Source of the DNA: Pseudeuparius sepicola
Lineage: Eukaryota > Arthropoda > Insecta > Coleoptera > Anthribidae
Length of the DNA stretch: 64,000 nt
NCBI GenBank assembly: GCA_963920635.1
Contig: OY987305.1
Span: forward strand, 8,843,153 to 8,907,152
Direction of reading: 5' to 3'
Every line of letters begins with the position of its first letter. The first letter of the stretch is position 1. Below are positions 10,038 to 20,782 of the stretch, piece by piece. Position numbers and translations under genes: made by a program. Below the pieces are notes generated by a model that made no database searches, was not told the origin of the DNA, and saw nothing but the letters and a program-made list of their open reading frames with translations.

Positions 10038-13000
10038 TTGCACTATTTCCCTGACAAAAAAATATTACCCTATATTTGTATCTCTAACCCCCCAATCAAA
10101 CTTTTAATCGACACTGGTTCCACCAAATCTTTTATTAACCCGAATATTGCTTTTCAAAATTTTAAAAATTTTATACAGCATGATCCATTTATTGTATCTT
10201 CAGTTTTCCAAAGTTATTCTCAAAATTACTCCGCAAATATACCAAGTTTTCAAGAATTTAAATCAAATTTACCAATGAAATTTTATCTTTTCAATTTTCA
10301 CAAAACCTTCCATGGATTAATTGGGATGGACAATATAAAATTAATACAAGCACTCTTAGATTTTAGAGACAATCGAAATCAGCTTATAACTGAAAATGCT
10401 GTTTTACCACTTCGATATTACGAAACCAATCAATCACATTTTTACCATTTACAGTTAGAACCACATAGTATAACCCCTGTTAAATTACCCGTTAAAGAAG
10501 AATACGGACCTGTATTATTAAAATATCAGGAATTTCAAGGCGCAATTTTAAAAAGCTCTCTCTCTACAGCAAACGAAAACTTAGCGTGGGCTGAACTAGT
10601 TAATAATTCAGATGACGTTATCCAAATTACTTTGACCGACCCTGTACCTACATCAGAATTTGATTTAGACGAACATTTTATTTACTCAGCAGAAATTATT
10701 CCCAATGACACTTATTTAGAAAATTCAGACATAGAAAATTTAATTAGAACCTCTCACATGAATGAAGAAGAACGTAAACAAATTTTAAAAATTTGCAGAA
10801 AATATTCAGACATTTTTCATAGACCCGAATTACCTCTTACTTTTACGAACCAAATGAAACACAGCATAAGGACCAAAGACGAAATTCCCGTATACACCAA
10901 ATCATATAGGTACCCGTATATACATAAACCCGAAGTACAGAGACAAATATCCTCGATGTTAGACCAAGGTATAATTAGACCAAGTAATTCACCCTGGTCA
11001 TCCCCCATATGGATCGTCCCCAAAAAGGCCGACGCATCTGGACAGAAAAAGTGGCGAATAGTCGTCGACTATCGCAAATTAAACGAAAAAACTATCGATG
11101 ACCGCTACCCTCTCCCTAACATTACAGACGTACTAGACAAACTTGGACGTTGTAACTACTTCACGACACTAGACTTGGCAAGTGGATTTCATCAAATTGA
11201 GATGAACCCTGCAGACATCCCTAAAACCGCTTTTAACGTAGAGAACGGGCATTACGAATACGTTCGAATGCCTATGGGCTTAAAAAACGCCCCTGCAACC
11301 TTTCAGAGGGTAATAGACAATATCCTCAGAGGGTTACAAAACGAGATATGCCTTGTATATCTCGACGATATCATAATCTTTTCCACTTCGCTTCAAGAAC
11401 ACTTAATAAATTTAACAAAAGTATTTCAACGCCTAAGAGAAACAAATTTCAAAATTCAGCTCGATAAATCGGAATTTTTACAAAAAGAAGTCGCGTATCT
11501 CGGACATGTTGTTACCCCAGAAGGAGTACGACCAAACCCAGACAAAATTATTGCTATAAAAAAATATCCCTTACCAAAAACAACAAAAGAGATAAAAGGA
11601 TTTTTAGGTTTATTAGGTTACTACAGAAAATTTATTAAAGACTTCGCTCGTATCACTAAACCCTTCACTTTATGTTTAAAAAAGGATGCAAAAATCGAAT
11701 TAACTCCCCAATATGTCAAATGCTTTGAAGACTGTAAAAATCTCTTAATGAATGAACCACTTTTACAATACCCCGACTTTACGAAACAGTTTAACTTGAC
11801 CACTGATGCAAGTAACGTCGCGATCGGCGCTATCTTATCACAAGGACCTATCGGAAATGACAAACCTATTGCATACGCCTCTCGGACTCTAAATGAATCG
11901 GAACAAAATTACAGCACCATCGAAAAAGAGCTTTTAGCAATCGTATTTGCAACAAAATATTTCAGACCATATTTATTTGGACGCAAATTTTTAACAGATC
12001 ATAGACCTCTCGTGTGGCTTATGTCACTAAAAGAACCCAACTCACGACTAGTAAGATGGCGACTAAAACTTGAAGAATTTGACTATGAAATACAATACAA
12101 AAAAGGAAAGACAAACACAAACGCAGACGCACTTTCACGTGTAGAAATACACACCAAAGAAATTTTTAATTACATAGAAGAATTTAACAAATCTCTCGAA
12201 AAATCAAAAGAAAAAGAAACTGACAATTTTTCGACTACAGGAAACATTGACGAGCAACCAGACTTAAATGACGTGAACGAACCATCTACAAGCACAACCC
12301 ATGTACAAAACGAACCATCGACAAATAATGCACAAATTAATCAAGACCCAAATCAGGATCCTTCATCAGAAGAAACTATATCAGCCGAGGAAATCGACGA
12401 TAACACGGTTCATACTAGCCATGAAAATCCAATACAAGAATTACCCTCGACTGACAGGTGTTTAAATTCTTTTGACCACCAAATTAAAATAAAATTTGTT
12501 TTACATTCCCCAGCGACGCCTAAACGCGAAAGCACTTTTCCTAATAAAAAACGTTTAAATGTCCAAATTTCCATAAATAATGTAGAAACCGACATAATTA
12601 ACTTGTTTAAAAATTATTTAGATCCTAAATTCACTTATGCTATATATTTTGATAAAGAAGATTATGCTCCACGTATATGCGAGATTCTCAGGAAAACATT
12701 TAAAAATGCAGCTTACAAGTTAATGAAATGTAATACTTTCCTAGAAGATGTAACAGATGCAAATATGCAAACTCAGATTATTCAAAATTATCACGAAAGC
12801 AAGACGAACCACCGCGGAATCCTAGAAACTGAAACCCGAATAAAAAGAAAATATTACTGGCCCGGAATAAAAAACGACGTTGCTAACTACATAAATTTCT
12901 GCGAAATATGCCAACAAAATAAGTACGATCGAAATCCACCTAAACAAAAATTAATGCTTACTCCCACACCTTCGAAACCATTCGAAATTGTTCACGTAGA

Positions 13001-13838
13001 TACCTTTCAAGCACACGGACAAAAATTCTTAACGATGATAGATACATTCTCTAAGTACAGTCAAGCATACCCCTTAAACGGGTTATCCGCAATAGAAATT
13101 GTAAAAGCTTTCGTTATTTTCATGACCCATCACGGCTTACCCTCTTTAGTTGTTATGGATAACGGTACAGAATTTAAAAATTCTATAATACAAGAATTTT
13201 TCAAAACTCACAAAATTAACTCTCACTATATCACTATAAATAGCCCTCAATCAAACGGAGCCATAGAACGTTTTCATTCGACACTTCTTGAACATTTAAG
13301 AGTAATAATTCATAAAAACAAAGGAAAAATCGACATTCTAAATCAAATGCCTTATGCAATACTCGGATACAATAATTCAATACATTCTACAACCAAACAA
13401 AAACCTATCGACGTTATAAATGGACATTTAAATACGAAAGACCCTTTTGACATCGACATTAACCAGCAACTAATGAATAACTATATCGAAGAACACCGCG
13501 AAGCTACAAAACAAATTTATAAAAAATTAAACGAACAATTGACAGAACACAAAGGACAAACTATAGAGTATCATAATAAAAATCGAGAAGATCCTTTAAC
13601 TTATCAACCAGACGATGACGTCTATCGAAAAGTAGTTTCTAACAACCGTAATAAATTATGCAAAAAGTACCAAAAAGGTAAAGTTGTTCGAAATAAAAGT
13701 ATTCAGGTAAAAACCGCGAAAAAGACTCTTCACAAACAAAATATTAGACGACCAAAAGTAAAGCATAAAAAATTGTTGCAGGTTCCACCTAGTAGTACTA
13801 CTGACAGTGCAGGTACAGACAGACATAACCATAACTAA
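10038..13838 (+). CDS. pol: Errantivirus Pol: protease, reverse transcriptase, RNase H, integrase
   Basis: An open frame of 1,266 codons. It has no initiating ATG: the listed start is TTG and the frame is open upstream to 9972, so it is probably made as Gag-Pol by -1 frameshifting. Domains, numbered from 10038: aspartic protease DTG at 25-27; reverse transcriptase with RIVVDYRKLN and the catalytic YLDD at 441-444; RNase H with TTDAS (D590) and TDHRPLVWL; integrase zinc finger H919, H925, C955, C958; integrase catalytic D988, D1041, E1077 with exactly 35 residues between the last two. No frameshift or stop interrupts it, so the enzyme set could be active. The 3' end overlaps the env signal-peptide region in another frame. 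Confidence 0.93.
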   Translation: MHYFPDKKILPYICISNPPIKLLIDTGSTKSFINPNIAFQNFKNFIQHDPFIVSSVFQSYSQNYSANIPSFQEFKSNLPMKFYLFNFHKTFHGLIGMDNIKLIQALLDFRDNRNQLITENAVLPLRYYETNQSHFYHLQLEPHSITPVKLPVKEEYGPVLLKYQEFQGAILKSSLSTANENLAWAELVNNSDDVIQITLTDPVPTSEFDLDEHFIYSAEIIPNDTYLENSDIENLIRTSHMNEEERKQILKICRKYSDIFHRPELPLTFTNQMKHSIRTKDEIPVYTKSYRYPYIHKPEVQRQISSMLDQGIIRPSNSPWSSPIWIVPKKADASGQKKWRIVVDYRKLNEKTIDDRYPLPNITDVLDKLGRCNYFTTLDLASGFHQIEMNPADIPKTAFNVENGHYEYVRMPMGLKNAPATFQRVIDNILRGLQNEICLVYLDDIIIFSTSLQEHLINLTKVFQRLRETNFKIQLDKSEFLQKEVAYLGHVVTPEGVRPNPDKIIAIKKYPLPKTTKEIKGFLGLLGYYRKFIKDFARITKPFTLCLKKDAKIELTPQYVKCFEDCKNLLMNEPLLQYPDFTKQFNLTTDASNVAIGAILSQGPIGNDKPIAYASRTLNESEQNYSTIEKELLAIVFATKYFRPYLFGRKFLTDHRPLVWLMSLKEPNSRLVRWRLKLEEFDYEIQYKKGKTNTNADALSRVEIHTKEIFNYIEEFNKSLEKSKEKETDNFSTTGNIDEQPDLNDVNEPSTSTTHVQNEPSTNNAQINQDPNQDPSSEETISAEEIDDNTVHTSHENPIQELPSTDRCLNSFDHQIKIKFVLHSPATPKRESTFPNKKRLNVQISINNVETDIINLFKNYLDPKFTYAIYFDKEDYAPRICEILRKTFKNAAYKLMKCNTFLEDVTDANMQTQIIQNYHESKTNHRGILETETRIKRKYYWPGIKNDVANYINFCEICQQNKYDRNPPKQKLMLTPTPSKPFEIVHVDTFQAHGQKFLTMIDTFSKYSQAYPLNGLSAIEIVKAFVIFMTHHGLPSLVVMDNGTEFKNSIIQEFFKTHKINSHYITINSPQSNGAIERFHSTLLEHLRVIIHKNKGKIDILNQMPYAILGYNNSIHSTTKQKPIDVINGHLNTKDPFDIDINQQLMNNYIEEHREATKQIYKKLNEQLTEHKGQTIEYHNKNREDPLTYQPDDDVYRKVVSNNRNKLCKKYQKGKVVRNKSIQVKTAKKTLHKQNIRRPKVKHKKLLQVPPSSTTDSAGTDRHNHN

Positions 13839-15453
13839 ACTCGACAAAAATCCAGGGATCCTTCCTTATTAACTTGGAACTGCCAAAGTTTACTCCCGAA
13901 CCCATACCTTTATTCATTACATTGATCTTAACCCCATAAAAAATGAAATTGAACTCATTAAAAATCAGTACAGTGATATTTCCCTTGTTGCGAAAGATTT
14001 CTTTAAAAATGCTTTCGCCGTTGACCTAATTAATTTTGATAAAGCTTTAAAGTATCAGTTACATACAGCAGAAACAAAGTTCGACACACTCAATCCAGCT
14101 GGTAGAACAAAACGTGGTCTTATAAACGGATTAGGTTCCATAATAAAAACCATTACCGGAAATTTAGATGCAGACGATGCCTACTATTACGATCAAGCTA
14201 TTAAGAATCTACAGGATAATCAAAAAATTGTTGTCAAAAAGTTAAACAAAGAAATCTCATTGACGACAAGAATTATCAATAATTTTAATAAAACAGTTTC
14301 ATTAATTAAACATGATCAAGAACTTATAACAAAACGCTTAAATATCGTAATAGAAGATTTTGTTAATAAGTTTGAATCAGAATTCATAATTTATACAAAA
14401 ATGAGAGATATTTTAGACCAAATTAATTTACTACTAAACGTGGTTTTACAGTTATTAAACGACATAGAAAATGCTGTGACATTTTCCCGACTAGGTAAAG
14501 TTCATAGTAGCATACTAAAAATTGATGATTTGCAACATATTATAAAAATTTTAGAAACTCTTTATTCACCTGAACAGTTAATTTTTCCCTTAAAAACAGA
14601 CATTCATCGATATTACGATGTTCTAAATGTAGAATCTTACTATTCAGGATCGAAAATAATTTTCGTTGTTCACTTTCCAATCACTATGCCAGAATCGTTT
14701 TCATACTATCACTTATTTTCTATTCCAACACAAAATTCCACCACAATAATTCCTAAAAATACATATCTGATCATGAATGAGAATTTCTACCAATATGTAT
14801 CACTTCCCTGCACCAACCTGCATCCCAAATTCTACTGTCCCGAAAACTCTCTCATCGAAGGAGCAGTTAAAGAAGATTGTTTATTCCAATTACTTCAACT
14901 GACGATTACGCCAAGGAACTGCCAGCTCACCCCTGTTCGAGTTAACGAAGAATTCGTACAAGAAATTGACAATTCACACTATATTGGAATTTTTCCCAAT
15001 AAAACGAAAATCCAAACATTATGTGAAACTACCGACTTCATAACACTTCAAGGAAATTATCTCATCAATATCCCGACTGGATGCCAATTCCGACTGAAAC
15101 ATTATAACTTTATTAATGACAAATCCGTAAATCAGGGACAACCCTTGTTATTACCAGAAATCAAAATTGCAACAACCGAAAACCCCAGAAAATTACCAAC
15201 ACTAAAGCTACAAAATATTCGACTTGACGAAATACATAAGCTTCAAATGGACCAGCAACGATTAACACCGGTAGAAGAATCACTAGATCCGCTGTCAACC
15301 AGTTTTTGGACATTACCAATTTATGGACTTATTCTGATTGCCTTATTGTACATTTTAATAATTCAAGTCAAGAAAAGAAGATGTACAGACGTAGCACCGG
15401 CCCAAGCGGAAGAAAATCCACAAGCCAACCCTCGGATATTTTTCAACCACTGA
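13782..15453 (+). pseudogene. env: Errantivirus Env (baculovirus F-like), interrupted by an in-frame stop
   Basis: Homologues are envelope fusion glycoproteins related to baculovirus F. The reading frame has no ATG near its beginning. It runs from a likely splice acceptor ending at 13781 through a hydrophobic signal-peptide-like stretch that overlaps the end of pol. A TAA stop at 13870-13872 breaks it, and after that it is open to 15453. A furin-type RTKR lies at 14104-14115, followed at once by the conserved glycine-rich fusion-peptide region. A membrane anchor is at about 15301-15369 with a short basic tail. The first ATG after the stop is at 14260, downstream of the furin site, so starting there would give a protein without a signal sequence. 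The break could be a real mutation or a base error. Confidence 0.85.
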
Positions 15454-15470
15454 AAAATATACCTCGATTT

Positions 15471-15481
15471 GGGGATGGAGG
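15471..15481 (+). other. Polypurine tract
   Basis: GGGGATGGAGG directly precedes the 3' LTR, the expected site for plus-strand DNA priming. Confidence 0.85.
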
Positions 15482-15706
15482 AGTTATATCAACGCCAACT
15501 AGAAAACACTTGTTAAACAAGCAGTTCTTGTAATAATTGTAATGTAACACCTTTGTCAGCAGTAATGTTACTTTTTATGTTTTCACCCGTTCTTGTGTAT
15601 TCAGTCTCGACATAGCCATTTCACGGTTCACATCTATTGTAGATTGTACCTTTTGAGAAAAATAAATCTTTTTAAAAACCAGTATCTGCGTTCACTGAAT
15701 TTAAGT
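15482..15706 (+). repeat. 3' LTR
   Basis: Identical by eye to the 5' LTR over all 225 bases; followed by the target duplication CTTG (15707-15710). Confidence 0.92.
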
Positions 15707-15898
15707 CTTGCCATCGAATTACTCACTGTTTATTTTGTAAAGGATAGATCATTGTAGGGAGGGTTTCTAAGAAAAAAGGTGTAAGGGTATGTAATCTTCG
15801 GATGAGGCTCAATCTTCCTTAAAGGTAAATCAGTGTATCTTATAATTATACTTCAGCCTCATCCTAAATTACAAAGTATACACTTGTAGATGTTCAAA

Positions 15899-15905
15899 GT
15901 TATAT
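15899..15905. repeat. Target duplication GTTATAT (left) of the P element
   Basis: GTTATAT here and at 20776-20782. P elements normally make 8-bp duplications, so one flanking base has probably changed or the terminus is offset by one. Confidence 0.7.
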
Positions 15906-15937
15906 CCCAGAAAAGGACGAATCAGAAGTGGCACTTG
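15906..15937 (+). repeat. P element left TIR
   Basis: 32 bases, an exact reverse complement of 20744-20775. Confidence 0.92.
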
Positions 15938-16168
15938 GCTAATTTAAGAGGGCAGAGGGGTATTTTTATGAGGTGGTGGGGACGGAGAGTATTGCTAGGC
16001 CGCCAGATCCTTAGAAAGGTTAAAACATGTCAACATATTTTTCACTATCATTTATTCATTTTGGGTAGGTATACCAATAAAATTAATATGAAAGCAATTA
16101 ATATTATCTAATGTGTGCCGGTAGTAAAATTATAATGTTTTACGAACCATTTATTCTATTTATCTGAG

Positions 16169-17011
16169 CCCAGAAAACCCACAACCTGACCCCTGTTTTC
16201 TGGGACTTGATTATGAAAGCGGAATGCTTGACAACCGCGCGGCGCGGCGCCACAGATTCCGTTCTTGCGGTACTGCCAGATCGTCCAGTCGGGAGCCGGT
16301 AACCAAGGCAACCCACAAAAATATAATGCAAATTAATTTAGTATAAAATGAAATCGATGATAATTTACTTATAAAAATGTTAGTCCTTGATAGTATTTTG
16401 GTTGATATTAAATTGAAGGCGATAAAAATAGCTAAATGAATTTAAGGAAATTGTCAGGCATAAAAGCTGACGAAGTCCGGCAACGTCGTTCGTGGCCTAC
16501 GGCTGACGCGCCACCTAACGCCAGACGCCAGACAGCGTCAGTATGTTCAATTGAGGTTAAACTCCTTATAAAACGTAAACAATAAAACGAAAAACGATTA
16601 CCAATTTCTAAGTAAAAAAGCCCAGTATTATTATCATGACTGTGATAAAAGTATCCAAAACAGGGACCAGATAAGGTGTACAATATGTATTCAGCTCAAC
16701 TTGACTGCTTGTGTTGTTACTTCGAATACTTCGTTGCTGTATTTACACTAGTGCATTGTGCCCCAGAAAACCCACTTTGTGCTTAGGTTTTGTGACGAAA
16801 TGGCCCCGCAATTATTGCTGTGTTCGTGGATGTTCTAACAACACGAGGATACGTTTTTTCAAAATACCTGCTGATGAAAACAGGTAGGTACCTATGTGTA
16901 GTTTGTCCCTACCTTGTTACCACATTATTATATCCTTAGGTATTATAAATTTTATGTCCTACGTAGGTACTACCCCTTTTACTGGAGTATTACCTACCCC
17001 AGAAAACCCAC
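16169..17011 (+). repeat. Three internal copies of CCCAGAAAACCCAC
   Basis: Copies at 16169-16182, 16762-16775 and 16998-17011. A reversed relative, CCCTGTTTTCTGGG, lies at 16191-16204. All share CCCAGAAAA with the terminal repeat, so they may be extra transposase-binding sites or remnants of duplicated ends. They sit upstream of the THAP exon, beside its presumed start and in its first intron. Confidence 0.65.
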
Positions 17012-19993
17012 AAATGGTTTCCTACTGATAATACCTACCTAACTATGGTTTTTAATTTTTTTTTTTCAAGGTGTTATGCATGGACGAGAAAGTGTGGAAG
17101 GCAGGATTTGTTAGAAAAAACACCCACACAGCTTTTTATTAATTATAAAGTTTGTTCAATGCACTTTGAAAATAGTATGTTTGCAAACCAGTCGAAGTCT
17201 GGGCTAAAGAAAACAGCAATACCAACTGTGTTCTCATCATGTAAGTACCTTCATTGGTAATTATGGAAATTAGTGTATGCACCGCCCGATTTTCTTGACA
17301 TTTTGACCCCATAATTACTCCTTCATTATTAGATAATAATATGTATTTTTTGCTGATACTTGTAATTTTGCTGCATTTAATTTTTTTTACTAGGTTATAT
17401 CGATGAGGCTTCTTCACAGAGTGTCCTTCTGTGTCTGTATGCAGCAATTTGACTTTGTTAGAACCTCAACGAGAACTTGATCAACCAGTCTCGATCGCTC
17501 AACCTTTGGATCAACCAAGTACACCCCATCTGTCACAGTCACCTATAGGCGATCTCCACAGCATTACCGAATTTTCAGTTGCATCAAAAGGTAATGATAT
17601 ATATTCACAAACTGTTATTATAGTATACACACCCAAACTTATATGACATCACGCATTATTTGCGATAATTTTTTTTGTCAAAAAAATTATATGTCATGGA
17701 AAGTCAAAAGTGTTTACTAACAAAAACAGTTAAATGTGAAAAACCCGACAATATAAATTGTAATAAATATTAAGTGATTCCATATTATAAGTTTGGGTGT
17801 GTGTACATATATTGTAATTTTTTGTATTACTTATTTTGTTATTGAATAATTCTATTTTTAGATGCTAGTCAACAAACTTCTCTTAGTTTGAGTGCACATA
17901 GTCCGAGAAAGCATTCATTAAAGTTACAAATAAAAAACTCCAAAGAAAGTTGCATCCGAAGTTGGAGCAAGCTGTCGACAGTGCCGACACTGAAATAAAT
18001 GACGAACAATTTCTTGCCATTTGTGAGAAAAAACTGTCTGCTTCAATGCTACTATTTGTAAGGCATTATTTAGAAAATCCCAAAAAAGATCCACAGGGAT
18101 ATCGTTACTCTTCAGATATGAAACAATTTTCCTTAACAATTTATTTTCTAAGCCCAAATGCTTATAGATTTTTAATGAAACCACTTTATTTGCCATCTAA
18201 AAGCACTCTTCAAAGAATAACTAGCAAATGGCATATAACTGCAGGTCTTAACAGTTTCATTTTTGAGGTTATTAAATCAAAAGTTACAAATTTAGAGGGT
18301 TCTTCAAAACAGTGCATTCTTTGTATTGACGAAATGTCATTAAAATTTTGTTTATTTTACAATAGATCTTCCGATACCATTGTTGGCTTTCATAATACAT
18401 TGAAGGAAAAAAGATATGCTCCTGCTAAATATGTTTTAGCTATTATGGCTAGAACAATATTTGCTAAGTGGAAGCAACCAGTTGCTTATTTCTTTATTAA
18501 TACTTGTTCAGGGGAGGAATTAAAATTTATTATTTTTGAAGCAATAAGGAAACTTAAATCTGTAGGATTACTAGTAAGTGCGTTAGTGTCTAATCAAATT
18601 TTGTACAATTTTCAAAATCAGTTGGTATCTCTCCAAACTCTTCACATTTTTCTGTCGATAGCGAAAAAATATTTTATATTTTTGATGTGCCGCTTCTCTT
18701 AAAATCATCACAAAATAATTTTTTCAATTACACATTCGAAACCTCTGAAGGATGTACAAATAAAACGTATATTGACCAAATTTATAATAAACAAAAACAT
18801 AAGCCTTTGGCTCTTCGGCTGTGTCCAAAATTTACAGATGAACACATTAATTCGAATCCTTTTAAAAAACTGAAGGTTAGTTTAGCCGTCCAAGTTTTCA
18901 GCGCAATGGTAGCTGCGGCACTTAATTCCTTTATTGAATTCGGACAATTCCCCCCTTCGGCAAACGCTACAGTGTCATTTGTAGAAAAAATTGATAAGTT
19001 ATTTGATATCTTAAATTCCTCAAAAATATCAGGCAGTAATACAAGTACAATAGACCTTTCAAAGGAGCAGATTACCAAGTCGATTTTTTAAAGGAAATGT
19101 TTACATATTTTGAGAATATTAAAATTTTAAAACAAAATATAGAGGTTACCAATAAAGTTAAATTTTTGAAAGGGTGGCAAATCACAATAAATTCATTTTT
19201 AGGTCTTTGGGAAAAATTTCATTGTTTAGAGTTTAGTTCCTTATACACTCGACGCTTAAATCAAGATTGTCTCGAAAATTTTTTCGGCACTATTAGGCAG
19301 CAAGGGGGAAATTGCTTGAATCCAACCCCCATCCAATGCGAAAGGGCTTTCAAAAAATCATTTTGTTTAAATTATTTCCAACACGCGGATGGGGCTAATT
19401 GTATTGAGGATTTTGATTCATTATTGTCATACGTAATCACCGAACATACACAAATTTACAACAAAGTTGTTGTGGGAAATGCAAGATCTATTTTTTCTGA
19501 TTTAAGTTCGGTGGCACCAGATTATATTGATTTCGAACTACATGAATCAAATAGTATATCATATGTTTGTGGATATTTATTAAGAAAGTGCTTGGAACAA
19601 CATTCATGTGAAGTTTGTATTAAATATTGTAAACGTCATACATTAGGGGATACTGATTTGTTTACTTATTTTAAAGCATACAAATCAAGTGGTAACGAAA
19701 CCTTTGGACATTTATTTTCACCTCCTGATAATTTCCTAAATTATATTAAAACTCTCGAAGTTAATTTTTGTACCCTCTTTCCAAAGTTTGCTTTAGAAGA
19801 AAATGTTGGTGTGAAATTAAAAAATAAGCTGCAAAACATTTCATATCAACATCCATGCCCTAGTTTTAATCATGCCTATTTATTATCCCTTTATGTAAGA
19901 TTTAGAATCTATTCTTCTTTAAAAATTTTAAATCGTGATATTGTTTCTAATAAAACTAATAAAAATTATAAACTTCGAAATTTACATTTATAA
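16801..19993 (+). pseudogene. P-element transposase with THAP domain, degenerate
   Basis: The family product binds element ends through a THAP zinc finger and cuts DNA with an RNase H-like domain. Exon 1 (about 16801-16883) has the first two THAP cysteines (NYCCVRGC) and FFKIP. The GTAGGT donor and TTTTCAAG acceptor join in phase to exon 2 (17071-17240), with the conserved Trp, C-x2-H in VCSMHF, and AIPTVF. A linker exon ends at 17590 and the main exon begins near 17862. The catalytic region has CIDEM (Asp at 18328), KWKQPVAYF, and RRLNQDCLENFFGTIRQQGGNC near 19250-19310. Lesions: no in-frame ATG for exon 1 (the ATG at 16800 is off by one), a frame change near 17940, loss of the expected DQG region near 18592-18605 with a frameshift, and another frameshift near 19085. 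Open segments are 17950-18702, 18687-19091 and 19097-19993. Confidence 0.88.
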
Positions 19994-20743
19994 GTGCTGC
20001 CAGGGGTCATTATTTTTAAAAATTAGGCTAAGTTGATAATGTATAGTGTGCATGTGCATAATATGTACGTAAGTAGTTTATAATATCTTTTGTATTTATA
20101 GGTATTATATTTTATATGTGCTATTGTTTTTGAATATTTTTTATAGATTTTAGTAATAAACATTTTTGATAAATAACGTTTTTTACTACCAGTGATACGA
20201 AGGTCAACCAATTTTGCAAATAATAATTGTTATGGATCTATATAAAAAAACAAATTAATTGCCAAGCTATGAGTTTGGACGCAAGTCGATTGAAATATTG
20301 TAATATTTCAACCACCCAAGTAGAATAGTTCACTTGAACCTAAATCATAGTTGTTTCTAATTAATATAGGTAAGTATAAAATAATAAAGAGGAAATATTG
20401 TGAAATTTCCATGTACAATAAAAAAATGTATTTTTCTCTTTAGTAAAATATTAATATTTATATTTTTTTCATCAGTAAAATACCTACTTAAAATCACTTC
20501 TGGAGATTCAAATTTAACTAGATCTAATCCCAGAAAAAAAACTTTACTATTCTAAAAATTAATTTTGCTATATAAAACACAAAATTTTCTATAGCCCGGA
20601 CCTGATCGTGCCAACGCAATGGGCAAGTTCTACTCTGTCCAAAATACGGTGGGCGTGGCCAATGCGCAGATGTCAACGGCGGAGAGTTCATTTCCTATGC
20701 GCGAGAGGGGAAATTGGAACCGCGACATCAAAGGCGCCGAAAG

Positions 20744-20775
20744 CAAGTGCCACTTCTGATTCGTCCTTTTCTGGG
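20744..20775 (-). repeat. P element right TIR
   Basis: Exact reverse complement of 15906-15937; followed by GTTATAT. Confidence 0.92.
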
Positions 20776-20782
20776 GTTATAT

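Larger units (their letters stand above)
8278..15706 (+). mobile_element. Errantivirus-like Ty3/Gypsy LTR retrotransposon, complete
   Basis: A 7.4-kb element with 225-bp direct LTRs, a tRNA-Ser primer site, gag, pol in the -1 frame, an env-type third gene, a polypurine tract and a 4-bp target duplication. The order protease, reverse transcriptase, RNase H, integrase and the presence of env place it with insect errantiviruses (the 17.6/297/gypsy group). I see no base difference between the two LTRs, so insertion looks recent. The gag and pol frames are intact; env has an in-frame stop. Confidence 0.93.
7903..15898. repeat. Hairpin-bearing tandem repeat (~240 bp unit), split by the LTR element
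   Basis: Three related hairpins lie at about 7903-7980, 8145-8214 and 15791-15872, the first in partial form. Each carries GGATGAG-type arms around a core resembling CAACTGACTTACCTGTAAGG. The spacers between them are similar: GTATACACTTGTAG occurs after copies 2 and 3, ACACACGTAGTTGCTTCACTCT after copy 1. Removing the LTR element leaves a second spacer of about 170 bases against about 160 for the first, so this was a tandem array before insertion. The P element begins right after the last spacer. Confidence 0.6.
15906..20775 (+). mobile_element. P-superfamily DNA transposon, 4,870 bp
   Basis: Perfect 32-base terminal inverted repeats beginning CCCAGAAAAGGACGAATCAG (15906-15937 and 20744-20775), a 7-base flanking duplication, and an internal THAP-domain transposase gene on the plus strand. 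The ends look intact, but the gene is broken, so this copy could only be mobilised in trans. Confidence 0.92.
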
